Below, piece by piece: positions 52,273 to 61,584 of a DNA stretch of 64,000 nt. Both the position numbers and the translations under genes were made by a program. Source of the DNA: Palsa-892 sp963751615 (lineage in GTDB: Bacteria; Pseudomonadota; Alphaproteobacteria; Rhizobiales; Xanthobacteraceae); the NCBI GenBank assembly GCA_963751615.1, contig CAVVVG010000005.1, positions 1,054,001 through 1,118,000 of the forward strand, given 5' to 3'. The stretch's first letter is position 1, and each line of letters opens with the position of its first letter. The notes under the pieces were generated by a model. That model was given only the letters and a program-made list of their open reading frames with translations. It ran no database searches and had not been told where the DNA came from.

Positions 52273-54102
52273 GTGCAACTTCGCAACGTCGCCATCATTG
52301 CCCACGTCGACCACGGAAAAACAACGCTTGTCGACCGGCTGCTTCAGCAATCCGGCACTTTCCGCTCCAATGAGAAGGTAGCGGAACGCGCGATGGATTC
52401 GAGTGATCTTGAGCGCGAGCGCGGCATTACAATCCTCGCCAAGGCCACATCCGTATTGTGGAAGGACATTCGCATCAACATCGTCGACACGCCTGGTCAC
52501 GCCGATTTCGGCGGCGAGGTTGAGCGCATCCTGAACATGGTGGATGGTGTGCTGGTGCTAGTTGATGCCGCCGAAGGGCCATTGCCGCAAACGAAATTCG
52601 TAGTCGGAAAGGCCCTGAAACGTGGCTTCAAGCCGATCGTTGTCATCAATAAGGTCGACCGACCCGACGCACGTGCAACCCAGGTGGTGAACGAGGTGTT
52701 CGACCTTTTCGCCGCGCTCGACGCCACTAACGAGCAGCTCGACTTTCCCATTCTTTATGGCTCAGCGAAGCAAGGCTGGATGGCTATGAGCGAAGAAGGC
52801 CCAAGGGATGAAGGCATGGCGCCGCTCTTCGATCTCGTTACCAAGCACGTTCCACCACCCGTCGTCGAAGAGGGTGATTTCCGTATGCTCGCAACGATTC
52901 TGGAGGCAAATCCTTATCTCGGTCGCATTCTTACGGGCCGGATCAGCTCGGGTTCCGTGAAGCCAAATCAAAATGTGAAAGTGCTCTCACGCGACGGTAA
53001 AGTTCTCGAACAAGGTCGCATCACAAAAGTGCTGGCCTTCCGCGGGCTTGAACAACAACCGGTCGAGGAAGGTTCTGCCGGCGACATCATCGCTATTGCC
53101 GGCCTCGAACAAGCGAACGTCGCCGATACGATCGCCGCACCCGACGTGAACGAGCCAATCCCGGCGCAGCCCATTGATCCGCCAACTCTCGCCATGACGT
53201 TCCGTGTCAATGACTCGCCCCTCGCCGGTACCGAAGGTGACAAGGTGACGAGCCGCATGATCCGCGACCGTCTCTTCCGTGAGGCCGAGGGTAACATTGC
53301 GCTTCGCATCGCCGAGAGCGAGGAGAAAGATGCATATGAGGTCGCGGGCCGCGGCGAATTGCAGCTTGGCATTCTGATTGAGACCATGCGCCGCGAAGGG
53401 TTCGAGCTTTCCGTATCTCGCCCTAAAGTTGTGCTCTCGCGCGACGAGGCTTCCGGCGAAGTTCGCGAGCCGATCGAGGAAGTCGTAATCGACGTCGACG
53501 AGGAGCACTCAGGTATCGTCGTACAAAAACTTTCTGAGCGACGTGGCGACCTGATGGAAATGAAACCGTCCGGTGGTGGGCGTCAGCGGCTGGTTTTTCA
53601 CGTGCCAACGCGTGGATTGCTTGGCTATCAAAGCGAACTTCTAACCGACACGCGCGGCACGGCGGTCATGAACCGTCTCTTCCATGAATATGCGCCATAC
53701 AAAGGCGATATCCCGGGACGCCGCAATGGCGTTCTGATTTCCACCGATGCGGGCGAAGCCGTGGCTTACGCGCTATGGAACCTGGAAGATCGTGGCCCGA
53801 TGATAATCGAGCCTGGCTGTAAGGTATACCGTGGCATGATCGTGGGCGAGCACACCCGGGATAACGATCTTGAAGTGAATGTGCTCAAGGGCAAGAAGCT
53901 GACGAACATCAGAACGACGTCGAAAGACGAAGCCGTTCGGCTCACGCCGCCCATTCGAATGACTCTGGAGAAGGCGATGGCCTATATCGGAGATGACGAA
54001 CTGGTCGAGGTGACCCCTAAGTCCGTACGGCTGCGCAAGAAGCTTCTTGATCCGAATGACCGGAAAAGGGACGAAAAAAGGCGGGAAATCGAACAGGTGT
54101 GA
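52273..54102 (+). CDS. typA: Translational GTPase TypA/BipA
   Basis: EF-G-like ribosome-associated GTPase needed for 50S assembly and stress or cold growth. It is 609 residues beginning at a GTG (no in-frame ATG nearby): MQLRNVAIIAHVDHGKTTLVD carries G1, ERERGITILAKATSV is switch I, and DTPGHADFGGEVER and NKVDRPDA are G3 and G4. EF-G-type domains III and V and the TypA-specific C-terminal domain (GRRNGVLISTDAGEAVAYALW, RTTSKDEAVRLTPP) follow. All are intact. Confidence 0.97.
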   Translation: MQLRNVAIIAHVDHGKTTLVDRLLQQSGTFRSNEKVAERAMDSSDLERERGITILAKATSVLWKDIRINIVDTPGHADFGGEVERILNMVDGVLVLVDAAEGPLPQTKFVVGKALKRGFKPIVVINKVDRPDARATQVVNEVFDLFAALDATNEQLDFPILYGSAKQGWMAMSEEGPRDEGMAPLFDLVTKHVPPPVVEEGDFRMLATILEANPYLGRILTGRISSGSVKPNQNVKVLSRDGKVLEQGRITKVLAFRGLEQQPVEEGSAGDIIAIAGLEQANVADTIAAPDVNEPIPAQPIDPPTLAMTFRVNDSPLAGTEGDKVTSRMIRDRLFREAEGNIALRIAESEEKDAYEVAGRGELQLGILIETMRREGFELSVSRPKVVLSRDEASGEVREPIEEVVIDVDEEHSGIVVQKLSERRGDLMEMKPSGGGRQRLVFHVPTRGLLGYQSELLTDTRGTAVMNRLFHEYAPYKGDIPGRRNGVLISTDAGEAVAYALWNLEDRGPMIIEPGCKVYRGMIVGEHTRDNDLEVNVLKGKKLTNIRTTSKDEAVRLTPPIRMTLEKAMAYIGDDELVEVTPKSVRLRKKLLDPNDRKRDEKRREIEQV

Positions 54103-54186
54103 CCTGGAAGCCTCACTCTGCGACGGAATTAACCTTTCGTTAACGAAACTCTTGAAGCGCCCACGGCCCTTTGCTTCGATTGGTGC

Positions 54187-54696
54187 ATGAGCACGATCCT
54201 CATAGACACCCGTCTAGCCCGGCCTGACGATGCCGTCGCGCTGGCTGAAGCTCATGACGACGCCTGGCGGAATACCTATCAGGGCCTCATTCCCGGCCCA
54301 GAACTCGAGAAGCTCATCACCCGCCGTGGACCGAGTTGGTGGGATACAGCGATCCGTCGAGGCTCGCGCATTTCATTGCTCATCTTCGGTGAGGAAATTG
54401 TCGGTTACGCCAATTACGGCCGCAACCGCGCGAAAAGTCTGCCTTATACCGGCGAGATCTACGAGCTTTATCTAAAGCCGGAATATCAAGGCGTTGGTTT
54501 CGGCCGCCGCCTATTCACCACGGCGAAGCGCGATCTCGCGCAATCCGGTCAAACCAATCTTGTCGTTTGGGTTCTGTCGGATAACGAGCCTGCCGTCAGC
54601 TTCTACCGCGCACTGGGAGGACGCACCATTGCGCGCTCGACCGAACGCTTCGGCAATAAAGTGCTCGACAAAGTCGCTTTCGCCTGGACGCGTTGA
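54187..54696 (+). CDS. GNAT family N-acetyltransferase
   Basis: 169 residues with a full GNAT domain. It has N-terminal RLARPDDAVALAEAHDDAWRNTYQGLIP, a core strand IYELYLKPEYQGVGFGRRLF with the CoA loop QGVGFGRRL, and VLSDNEPAVSFYRALGG at the C-terminal motif B. RimI-like or small-molecule acetyltransferase; substrate unknown. It follows typA by 84 bp and converges on the exported-protein gene with a 6-bp gap. Confidence 0.92.
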   Translation: MSTILIDTRLARPDDAVALAEAHDDAWRNTYQGLIPGPELEKLITRRGPSWWDTAIRRGSRISLLIFGEEIVGYANYGRNRAKSLPYTGEIYELYLKPEYQGVGFGRRLFTTAKRDLAQSGQTNLVVWVLSDNEPAVSFYRALGGRTIARSTERFGNKVLDKVAFAWTR

Positions 54697-54702
54697 GCGC
54701 CT

Positions 54703-55299
54703 CTATTTTTCCCATTCGATAGCCTCACTGAACCCCGGTCCTTTCTCACCGAGAACGATCGGTTTATCTTTGCCGCAAACGAACTCGCGAGCATATTTAT
54801 CGGAGATCTCGCGAGCAAGATCGTTTGCGTTCGGATTAGCGCGGCCGTCGACATAACCGACATGACAAACGCCAGCCACACCCAATCTCGTAACAACCAG
54901 CACCTGTCCTCTGACCTGATCTTGTTTGTTGTCTAACGTTGTCGTGCTCCAGCGCATGATCGTGGCAAACGGTTTCCGGCTGCCGCTTTGATCCTTCTCG
55001 ATTCGCCATTCGATTCTAGGGCCTTCGCCGTTGAAAGCGGCGAGCGTTTGCCGCGCAGCGGGCTCAAGTATTGCGCGGGGCCCATAACTGATCATGATGC
55101 GCTGATCGCCCGCCCACATGCGTATCAGAATGCCTTCATAACCGACGCAGCGCCACTCACCGTAATCTTCCTCAATCTTGCCGGACGTGTGACGGCATTT
55201 TTTGGTGTCAAAATCTGTGTATGCGCTTTCGATCGTCTGCGCGCCCGCAGAAGATATGAACAGCCCAATTATGACCGGCGGTAAAAGAATTGTTTTCAT
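54703..55299 (-). CDS. Exported protein of unknown function
   Basis: 198 residues with a signal peptide (KTILLPPVIIGLFISSAGAQ, cleavage before TIESA). The mature part has cysteine pairs (KKCRHT, EWRCVGYEG, GVCHVGYVDGR, EFVCGKDKP), suggesting a disulfide-bonded periplasmic fold. Strand-like segments GILIRMWAGDQRIMISYGP and GQVLVVTRLGVAGVCHVGY suggest a beta-sandwich. The family is unrecognised; conserved hypothetical proteins of this sort are common in Bradyrhizobium-like genomes. It is divergent from nothing close and stands 52 bp downstream of folD on the same strand. Confidence 0.72.
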   Translation of the reverse strand: MKTILLPPVIIGLFISSAGAQTIESAYTDFDTKKCRHTSGKIEEDYGEWRCVGYEGILIRMWAGDQRIMISYGPRAILEPAARQTLAAFNGEGPRIEWRIEKDQSGSRKPFATIMRWSTTTLDNKQDQVRGQVLVVTRLGVAGVCHVGYVDGRANPNANDLAREISDKYAREFVCGKDKPIVLGEKGPGFSEAIEWEK

Positions 55300-55351
55300 G
55301 AGGCGATCCCTGTCTGCCTCTGCAGAGAAGATAGCTGCTGCGATCGGACCG

Positions 55352-56236
55352 TCAAATAGCTGGCACAGGTACTCCCGCGCGCATCGCGGCGCAACGCAAC
55401 GTATTTTGCAATAGGCAAGCGATTGTCATTGGCCCGACACCGCCCGGTACAGGCGTGATGGCACCGGCAATCTTGCTCGCCTCGGCAAAGGCAACATCGC
55501 CGACGAGATGGGTTTTTCCCTCTTTTGCGGCAATGCGATTGACGCCGATATCGATCACCGTCGCGCCTTTTTTTATCCAATCACCGCGCACAAATTCGGG
55601 GCGGCCGATCGCTACGCACAGCAGATCAGCCCGTCGACAAACACCTGCCAAATCGCGTGTCTTAGAATGTGCGATCGTAACGGTCGCGTTCTCTTGCAAT
55701 AGCAATTGCGCGAGTGGTTTGCCAACAATGTTCGACCGCCCCACTACCACTGCCTCTAAACCGGCCAGCGAAGCATGCACGCTTTTCGCAAGAATGACGC
55801 AACCCGATGGCGTTCCGGGAGCAAGAGCGGGTAATCCCGCAACGAGACGGCCGACATTGGTCGGATGAAATCCATCAATATCCTTCACGGGATCGATCGC
55901 GTTTAGCACGCGCATAGAATCAATATGCGCCGGCAACGGCAGCTGCACGAGAATGCCGTCCACTCTCGCATCCGCATTCAGCTTGACGATCAGCGCCAAC
56001 AGATCGGCCTCGCTTGTCGCAGCGGATAGCTTGTAATCGAGCGAATTCATGCCGGCCTCGATACTCGCCCGCGACTTGTTGTGAACATAGACCTCGCTCG
56101 CAGGGTCGTCGCCGACCAGTACCACGGCGAGCCCGAGCGGGCGGCCAAGGGTCTTAGATAGTTTCGCGGCTTCCGCTGCGATCTTGAGGCGCAGCGACGC
56201 AGCAATTAATTTTCCGTCAATGATCTTAGCGCTCAT
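55352..56236 (-). CDS. folD: Bifunctional methylene-THF dehydrogenase / methenyl-THF cyclohydrolase
   Basis: Interconverts 5,10-methylene-, methenyl- and 10-formyl-tetrahydrofolate with NADP. It is 294 residues. It has the catalytic YVHNKSRASIEAGM with Lys, substrate-site VQLPLPAHIDSMRVLNAIDP, cofactor motif VVGRSNIVGKPLAQLLL and TPVPGGVGPMTIACLL. The ATG overlaps the DUF167 stop (ATGA), so yggT-DUF167-folD is a coupled operon. Confidence 0.98.
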   Translation of the reverse strand: MSAKIIDGKLIAASLRLKIAAEAAKLSKTLGRPLGLAVVLVGDDPASEVYVHNKSRASIEAGMNSLDYKLSAATSEADLLALIVKLNADARVDGILVQLPLPAHIDSMRVLNAIDPVKDIDGFHPTNVGRLVAGLPALAPGTPSGCVILAKSVHASLAGLEAVVVGRSNIVGKPLAQLLLQENATVTIAHSKTRDLAGVCRRADLLCVAIGRPEFVRGDWIKKGATVIDIGVNRIAAKEGKTHLVGDVAFAEASKIAGAITPVPGGVGPMTIACLLQNTLRCAAMRAGVPVPAI

Positions 56237-56580
56237 CGCGTATTGCCTGCGTTGGCCTGAAGCGTCTCTTCGATCGCCGACGCCAAATGGAGTGGATTGC
56301 CTGCAAGACGAAAAGTCTTGTTTCTTGCCGCTGCACCGCGCACCAAAGAAACGGCGGATGGTGCGACACCGGCAGCGTGGGCGATCAGGCGGATCAGCGC
56401 TTCATTAGCGCTGCCATCCGCCGGTGCCGCGCGAACGCGTACTTTCAGCACGGTATTTCCGTCGGCAAGCCGTTGAATCCCGTCGATTGCATCGCGCCCA
56501 CCCTTGGGCGTTGCGCGTACGGCAAGGAGCAATCCTGCCTCAACGCTCTTCCAGGGAAAATTGGCAAAACTTCCGTTCAA
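56233..56580 (-). CDS. DUF167 (YggU) family protein
   Basis: 115 residues of the YggU/DUF167 family, function unknown. Conserved features are AVRATPKGGRDAI near residue 20, KVRVRAAPADGSANEALIRLIA (the family signature) and SLVRGAAARNKTFRL. The start is a TTG at 56580 overlapping the yggT stop as TTGA; there is no in-frame ATG that keeps the conserved N-terminus. Coupled to both neighbours. Confidence 0.92.
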   Translation of the reverse strand: MNGSFANFPWKSVEAGLLLAVRATPKGGRDAIDGIQRLADGNTVLKVRVRAAPADGSANEALIRLIAHAAGVAPSAVSLVRGAAARNKTFRLAGNPLHLASAIEETLQANAGNTR

Positions 56581-56858
56581 GTGAACAGCCAGATCAGTAT
56601 CCGTTCCAAAAAGAGAAGCCCGAGAATCAAGATGACTGGCGAGATGTCGATGCCGCCAAGATTGGGCAGCAGATTACGAATCGGCCGCAATGCGGGCTCA
56701 GTCAAGCGGTGCAACGTCTCGCCGATGTTACGGACGATCGGATTGTACGCATTTACGACATTGAAGGCGACGAGCCAGGACAACACGGCAGCCGCAATGA
56801 GCACCCAAATATAAAGCGTGATGATGGTGTGAATGAGCCAGAGAAAAGGGTTTTCCAT
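56577..56858 (-). CDS. yggT: YggT family membrane protein
   Basis: 93 residues from the ATG at 56858, which has GGAG nine bases upstream; a start four codons earlier is possible. Two hydrophobic helices flank the conserved loop VNAYNPIVRNIGETLHRLTEPALRPIRNLLPNLGGID, the YggT signature. Members are implicated in membrane protein or division-septum organisation. It is the first gene of yggT-DUF167-folD and is divergent from the tRNA gene. Confidence 0.93.
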   Translation of the reverse strand: MENPFLWLIHTIITLYIWVLIAAAVLSWLVAFNVVNAYNPIVRNIGETLHRLTEPALRPIRNLLPNLGGIDISPVILILGLLFLERILIWLFT

Positions 56859-56923
56859 GCACCGCTCCATCCAACGATCCGCGATGAATAGCCGTGCGCG
56901 GGCGCGAAATAAAGGCCGAATGC

Positions 56924-56952
56924 TTGACACACTTTGGACCCAGAGCCTAGAT
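56924..56952 (+). promoter_or_regulatory. Promoter of tRNA-Ala
   Basis: A perfect -35 hexamer TTGACA (56924-56929) is followed 17 bases later by CTAGAT at 56947-56952 as a weak -10. This sits 15 bp upstream of the mature tRNA 5' end. Confidence 0.55.
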
Positions 56953-56967
56953 GACCGCCGCTGGATC

Positions 56968-57043
<76 letters not shown>

Positions 57044-57292
57044 GCTTATTTCGGAAATATTTTGGATGGCACAGGACAGCGGGATCTGCCACAGCATCAA
57101 TGTGCGAACGGGAGACCACCGGTGGGGTCACATCCAGCGATCTCCCGTCGAACTTCTACCGGCTACGCATTACCTGTTGCCGGCCTACTGATAAGGTCTG
57201 CAAAACATTTGCCATCGCTCGCGTGATCGACCGGCACGAAATATCGTCTGTAACGATTCATTAAGTACGAAATAGCGGAAAACGGACGCGTA

Positions 57293-58057
57293 CTAGCGCG
57301 GTGCCTTCTTGCAATCCGCAACGCATATTGCATTTTGCAACTCAGCTGGCCCATTTTCGCCGGCTGGCATGCCGAGCCCGATCCACAGGTCGAGAAACTT
57401 TCCGAGCCAGACACGAGTCTTCGGATCATGCAAGAAGCGCCCGTCGAAATGCTGCTCACGCGGCTGCGCGTTGGGAAGTTCGAGACGGGCTGCTCCTCTT
57501 GTCGTCCAGCGGCACATCATATGATGCGTAAGCTCGGAATGAAATTGCAAGCCGAACGCCGCCCGTCCGTATTGAAAAGCCTGGTTCGGAAAACAGTCGC
57601 CTTCAGCTAGCAACACAGCATCACGCGGAAGATCGAACCCCTCACGGTGCCACTGGTAAACGTGGTCCGGCCAATCAAGCAGTTGCTTGCCGGCGTTGGT
57701 CGCGCGTAACGGATAGTAGCCGACCTCGACCATTCCGTGCGGATGGAAATCAACGTTCGCGCCTAGCGTCCGGGCGAGCACCTGTGCCCCGAGGCAAATA
57801 CCAACGAACGGTTTGCTCTCACGCAACGGCACCTGGGTCCAGTCGATCTCCCTACGAACATATTCGTCCTCGTCATTCGCGCTCATAGGTCCGCCAAAAA
57901 TAATGACGCCGTGATGATTTTCCATCGTTTTTGGGAGGGGATCGCCGAATCGGGGACGACGAATGTCGAGTTTCAGGCCGCGCTCAGTCAACATGTGACC
58001 GATACGTCCCGTCGTGGAACGTTCCTGATGGAGAATAATCAAAACAGGTTTGGCCAT
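57293..58057 (-). CDS. Class I glutamine amidotransferase-like protein
   Basis: About 254 residues with the GATase1 triad: nucleophile Cys in FVGICLGAQVLARTLGA near residue 91, His in GLQFHSELT, and the following Glu. It begins AKPVLIILHQERSTTGRIG. It resembles stand-alone GMP-synthase-like GATases (often annotated glutamine amidotransferase or gamma-glutamyl hydrolase type), with no synthetase partner next to it. A GTG 18 bp upstream is an alternative start. The amide acceptor is unknown. Confidence 0.9.
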   Translation of the reverse strand: MAKPVLIILHQERSTTGRIGHMLTERGLKLDIRRPRFGDPLPKTMENHHGVIIFGGPMSANDEDEYVRREIDWTQVPLRESKPFVGICLGAQVLARTLGANVDFHPHGMVEVGYYPLRATNAGKQLLDWPDHVYQWHREGFDLPRDAVLLAEGDCFPNQAFQYGRAAFGLQFHSELTHHMMCRWTTRGAARLELPNAQPREQHFDGRFLHDPKTRVWLGKFLDLWIGLGMPAGENGPAELQNAICVADCKKAPR

Positions 58058-58096
58058 TATGCGTAAATGTTTCACCTAGATTTCGGTCGTTAAGAA

Positions 58097-58876
58097 TTAC
58101 TTATCGCGCCGGTTACTCGCGAGATAGGCCGAAATCGCCAATACAGCCGCGCGCGGAACGCGTGGCCCGAAAAAAGCAGTAATCTTGTTCGTGAGCCCAG
58201 GAATGACGACAGGCTTGCCAGCCTCAAAGCCCTTCCAGCCGATTTCGGCGACACGCGACGCGGGCATCCCTGGCAAATGCGAAATCCGGGATGTTTCAAG
58301 ATTCGCCCGCTTCTGAAAGCCGGTCGGGACAGGGCCGGGACAAAGTACGCTGACACGAATTTTCTTTTTCATCTCATAGGCAAGTGCCTCGCTGAAAGAG
58401 AGCACATAGGACTTGCTCGCATAGTATATTGCCATGTTCGGCCCGGGCTGAAAGGCAGCGGTCGAAGCTACATTTAAGATCCCTCCATGCGCAGCAATGA
58501 TCTGCGGCAGAAACAGGATCGTGAGATCGGTAAGCGCGCGCACATTGAGATCGACAATTCCAACCTGCTGCGCGCGAACAAGCCGAGCGACGGATCCGAC
58601 AAGACCGTAGCCCGCATTGTTCACGAGTTCAGAGACGGTGAGATTCTTTTGCGAAAGCACATCAGCCAAACGATCGGCTGCGCCAATTTCACCAAGATCG
58701 AGCGCGATTGTCTGCGGTCGTTTATAACCTTGCGCCGCGATACGTTCTGCGACCCTGGAAAGCCCCTTCGTTGAGCGCGCGACGATTGCAAGTTCACGCC
58801 CAGCCTTAGCGGCACAGAAGGCCAGCTCCTCACCGATTCCTCCCGAAGCGCCTGTAATCAACGTGATCGCGTTCAT
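58097..58876 (-). CDS. Short-chain dehydrogenase/reductase
   Basis: 259 residues of the classical SDR type. It has the Rossmann motif TGASGGIGEEL near residue 8, NNAGYGLVG, the Ser of NVASTAAFQPGP, and the active YxxxK in IYYASKSYVLSF. A C-terminal hydrophobic stretch (KITAFFGPRVPRAAVLAISAYLA) suggests membrane association, as in DltE/YqjQ-like SDRs. Substrate unknown. It lies downstream of the acyl-CoA gene cluster on the same strand, after a 144-bp gap. Confidence 0.92.
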   Translation of the reverse strand: MNAITLITGASGGIGEELAFCAAKAGRELAIVARSTKGLSRVAERIAAQGYKRPQTIALDLGEIGAADRLADVLSQKNLTVSELVNNAGYGLVGSVARLVRAQQVGIVDLNVRALTDLTILFLPQIIAAHGGILNVASTAAFQPGPNMAIYYASKSYVLSFSEALAYEMKKKIRVSVLCPGPVPTGFQKRANLETSRISHLPGMPASRVAEIGWKGFEAGKPVVIPGLTNKITAFFGPRVPRAAVLAISAYLASNRRDK

Positions 58877-59020
58877 AAATGGCAGTCTCTAGCGGAACTA
58901 AATCCATCGGGCAATTCCGACTGCCTCGCACATGCGAATATCAGCCTGCCCGCGGGAAACTCCTGCCATGCAGACCGCATTGTGGGAGACTTACGCACAC
59001 GGCTTAAGTGCCGAACTTGT

Positions 59021-59815
59021 TCAGTTCTTGGACTTGGCCGTCGCCAGCGAACGCTTTAGCTTAACCATGCCGCCGAGCCAGCGTTCGTAATTCTCGCCTT
59101 TATTGCGAATATAGTTCGCAACCTGCGGATGCGGCAGAATGAGAAAACTTTCCGCTTCAAGGCCTTTGATGACAGCGTCGGCGCACTCTTCCGGCGTCAG
59201 CACGCCATCGAGATGTTGTGGACCGCGTGTGCCAGAACGCAGCAGCGGTGTGTCGACACCCTGCGGGCATAGAACCGAAACCTTGATGCCCTGGTCGCGG
59301 TGCGTAATCGCAAGAATTTCAGCAAAGGCGATCGCCGCGTGTTTTGTCGTCGCATAGACTGCGCTACCGATTTGAGACAGCAGACCCGCCGCCGAGCTAG
59401 TATTCAGAAAATATCCGCCACCGCGCGCGATCATGCGCGGCAGCAGTGCGCGGGCTGCAAACACATGCGACATCACATGCACGTACCAACTACGATTCCA
59501 ACTTTCGTTCGTTGCCGAGCTCACATCGTCGGGCGAAGCCGCACGGTCAACAATTCCTGCATTTGAACAAAAAAGTTCGATTGGCCCGATATTGTTTTCC
59601 GTTTCTTCGACGATTCGGACAATGTCCTGCTCGTTCGCCACGTCGCATTTATAGGCCTTGCCGCCAACCGAACGGGCGACCGATTCCGCCTTTACGCCAT
59701 CAAGGTCGACAACAACGATCGCCTTTGCGCCTTCGCGATGAAATCGCTCGCACATAGCGCGGCCGATCCCCTCCCCGCCGCCAGTCACGACAACAATCTT
59801 ATCCTTAACCTTCAT
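59021..59815 (-). CDS. Short-chain dehydrogenase/reductase
   Basis: 264 residues, classical SDR. It has TGGGEGIGRAMCERF near residue 11, VDLDG binding the cofactor ribose, the Ser of NTSSAAGLLSQIG, and active-site VYATTKHAAIAF. Asp at the end of the second strand favours NAD. It ends KLKRSLATAKSKN. It begins 21 bp after the acyl-CoA ligase gene, so it is probably in that operon, where it could oxidise a hydroxyacyl or alcohol intermediate. Confidence 0.92.
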   Translation of the reverse strand: MKVKDKIVVVTGGGEGIGRAMCERFHREGAKAIVVVDLDGVKAESVARSVGGKAYKCDVANEQDIVRIVEETENNIGPIELFCSNAGIVDRAASPDDVSSATNESWNRSWYVHVMSHVFAARALLPRMIARGGGYFLNTSSAAGLLSQIGSAVYATTKHAAIAFAEILAITHRDQGIKVSVLCPQGVDTPLLRSGTRGPQHLDGVLTPEECADAVIKGLEAESFLILPHPQVANYIRNKGENYERWLGGMVKLKRSLATAKSKN

Positions 59816-59836
59816 AAGAAGCTCCTCGCTATATCT

Positions 59837-61576
59837 TTACTGAAAGGTTTTTTTCAATTCCGGTTTTATGATTTTGCCGTTCGCATTTCGCGGTAGCATA
59901 TCCGGCCAGAATTTAATCTTCACCGGCACTTTAAACGCCGCAAGCCGCTCGGCAACGAAAGCGCGCAATTCCTGCTCACTGGCAGCAGCACCCGGCTTCA
60001 GGGTAACAACGGCTCCGGGTTCTTCCCCAAGGATCTTGTGAGCAATTGGAACCAGGGCCGCGTCCATCACCGCGGGATGCTGGTAGAGAACGTCCTCGAC
60101 CTCGATGCAATAAATGTTTTCGCCTCCGCGGATCAGCATGTCCTTTTTACGGTCAACGATGAAACAAAATCCTTCTGAATCGATCTTCGCCATATCGCCT
60201 GTCTTGACCCAACCATCGACGAATGTTTCCGCCGTCGCCTCAGGATTGTTCCAATAACCTTTCAAAACATTCGGGCCCTTGACCCATAGCTCGCCCACCT
60301 GATCCGCCGGCAGTCCATTGCCCTTTTCGTCAACGACCTTCATGTCGCAAACGGGTAACGCCGGGCCGCAGCTATCAGGGCGGTTTTCGTAATCTTCGGC
60401 TCCATGATGTGTGAAGGTCGCCGCCGTTTCTGTCATGCCCCAGCCCGTACCGGCGACAGACTTTGGAAATACTGCTTTAATGCGTCGAACGAGTTCGCTT
60501 GCCGCAGGAGCACCGCCATAAGAGATCGCCTCAAGCGATGAAAGGTCGTATTTCGCGCGCGCCGGGTGCTCCACCAGTTGCCACGCGATCGCCGGGACGC
60601 CTCCCGCATTCGTTACTCGCTCCCTCTCAATCAATTGCATGCCGAGTTCAGGCTCCCATCGGTGCATAAGAACCAGTTTCGTTCCATTGAACAACGACGG
60701 GCAGAGAGCCGCGTGACACCCTGTAGTATGAAAAAATGGAACTGCCAAAAGATTTGCCCGCTGTGGTCCGTTTGGATCGGGCATCGGCGGCATTTCTCCA
60801 CGCCGAATATAATTCCGAGCCGGAGAAAATGTAGCTGCCATAACCGTCGAACATACATTGCGTTGGGTGCCCAACGCACCTTTCGGTTTCCCTGTAGTGC
60901 CCGACGTGTAAAAAATCATCGCGTCATCTTCTGGATCGAGTGCGATATCCGGCACAGGACGATCAGACAATTTATGCCAGTCGTTTACCCATCCCGTAAC
61001 TGTCTCAAGTTTTTGTACTAGCGGATGTGCGATCTCCTCCTCGCTGCGGGAAACAAATATTTGTTCAAGATCGGGCAGATTCGGCAGGTACTCCATGATT
61101 CGTTCAAGCCGTTCGGGATCCATCATCGCGATCTTGGCGCCCGAATCCTTCAACCCATACTCAAGTTCAGCTCCCGTCCACCAAGCGTTAAGCGGAGTCG
61201 CGATCGCGCCGGTGAGCACTGCTCCGAAAAATACTGCTGGCCATTCGGGCAGGTTACGCATTGCAATTGCAATGCGGTCGCCCTTATTGACGCCTCGTTT
61301 GATCAATTCATCCGCGATGGCAATCGTGGCTTTCGCAAAGGCATCGAATGTCGCGCGGTCATTATCGTAGACAAGAAATGTTCTGTCGCCATATGTACGG
61401 CCTCGAAGAAATACCTCCTTCAATGTCGGTGGCGCGTTTTTCCAAATACGCGTTTTTATCCCTCGAATAACAATCTCATTCATTTCGAATGGCGAACCCT
61501 CTCGCGTCATCAAGGCATGCGCTTTCTCGATGCTCATGGCAGGCCAATGCTTCAGCGATGACGCGGGCTCGGACAT
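59837..61576 (-). CDS. AMP-dependent acyl-CoA synthetase/ligase
   Basis: 579 residues of the ANL superfamily, which activates a carboxylic acid to its CoA thioester through an acyl adenylate. The P-loop reads MIFYTSGTTGKPKGALGTQ. A5 motif GTGWGMTETAATFTHHG, A7 WVKTGDMAKID, A8 FIVDRKKDMLIRGGENIYCIEVED and the catalytic Lys in PRNANGKIIKPELKK are all present. The substrate is not readable from the pocket by eye. It lies eight bases after an acyl-CoA dehydrogenase gene, so activation and first oxidation of one substrate are probably co-encoded. Confidence 0.94.
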   Translation of the reverse strand: MSEPASSLKHWPAMSIEKAHALMTREGSPFEMNEIVIRGIKTRIWKNAPPTLKEVFLRGRTYGDRTFLVYDNDRATFDAFAKATIAIADELIKRGVNKGDRIAIAMRNLPEWPAVFFGAVLTGAIATPLNAWWTGAELEYGLKDSGAKIAMMDPERLERIMEYLPNLPDLEQIFVSRSEEEIAHPLVQKLETVTGWVNDWHKLSDRPVPDIALDPEDDAMIFYTSGTTGKPKGALGTQRNVCSTVMAATFSPARNYIRRGEMPPMPDPNGPQRANLLAVPFFHTTGCHAALCPSLFNGTKLVLMHRWEPELGMQLIERERVTNAGGVPAIAWQLVEHPARAKYDLSSLEAISYGGAPAASELVRRIKAVFPKSVAGTGWGMTETAATFTHHGAEDYENRPDSCGPALPVCDMKVVDEKGNGLPADQVGELWVKGPNVLKGYWNNPEATAETFVDGWVKTGDMAKIDSEGFCFIVDRKKDMLIRGGENIYCIEVEDVLYQHPAVMDAALVPIAHKILGEEPGAVVTLKPGAAASEQELRAFVAERLAAFKVPVKIKFWPDMLPRNANGKIIKPELKKTFQ

Positions 61577-61584
61577 GATTGGCG

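Noticed and set aside
51288..52298. 336-codon minus-strand frame antisense to the S2P protease
   Set aside because: Ser/Arg/Ile shadow frame; the plus strand encodes complete protease and CBS motifs.
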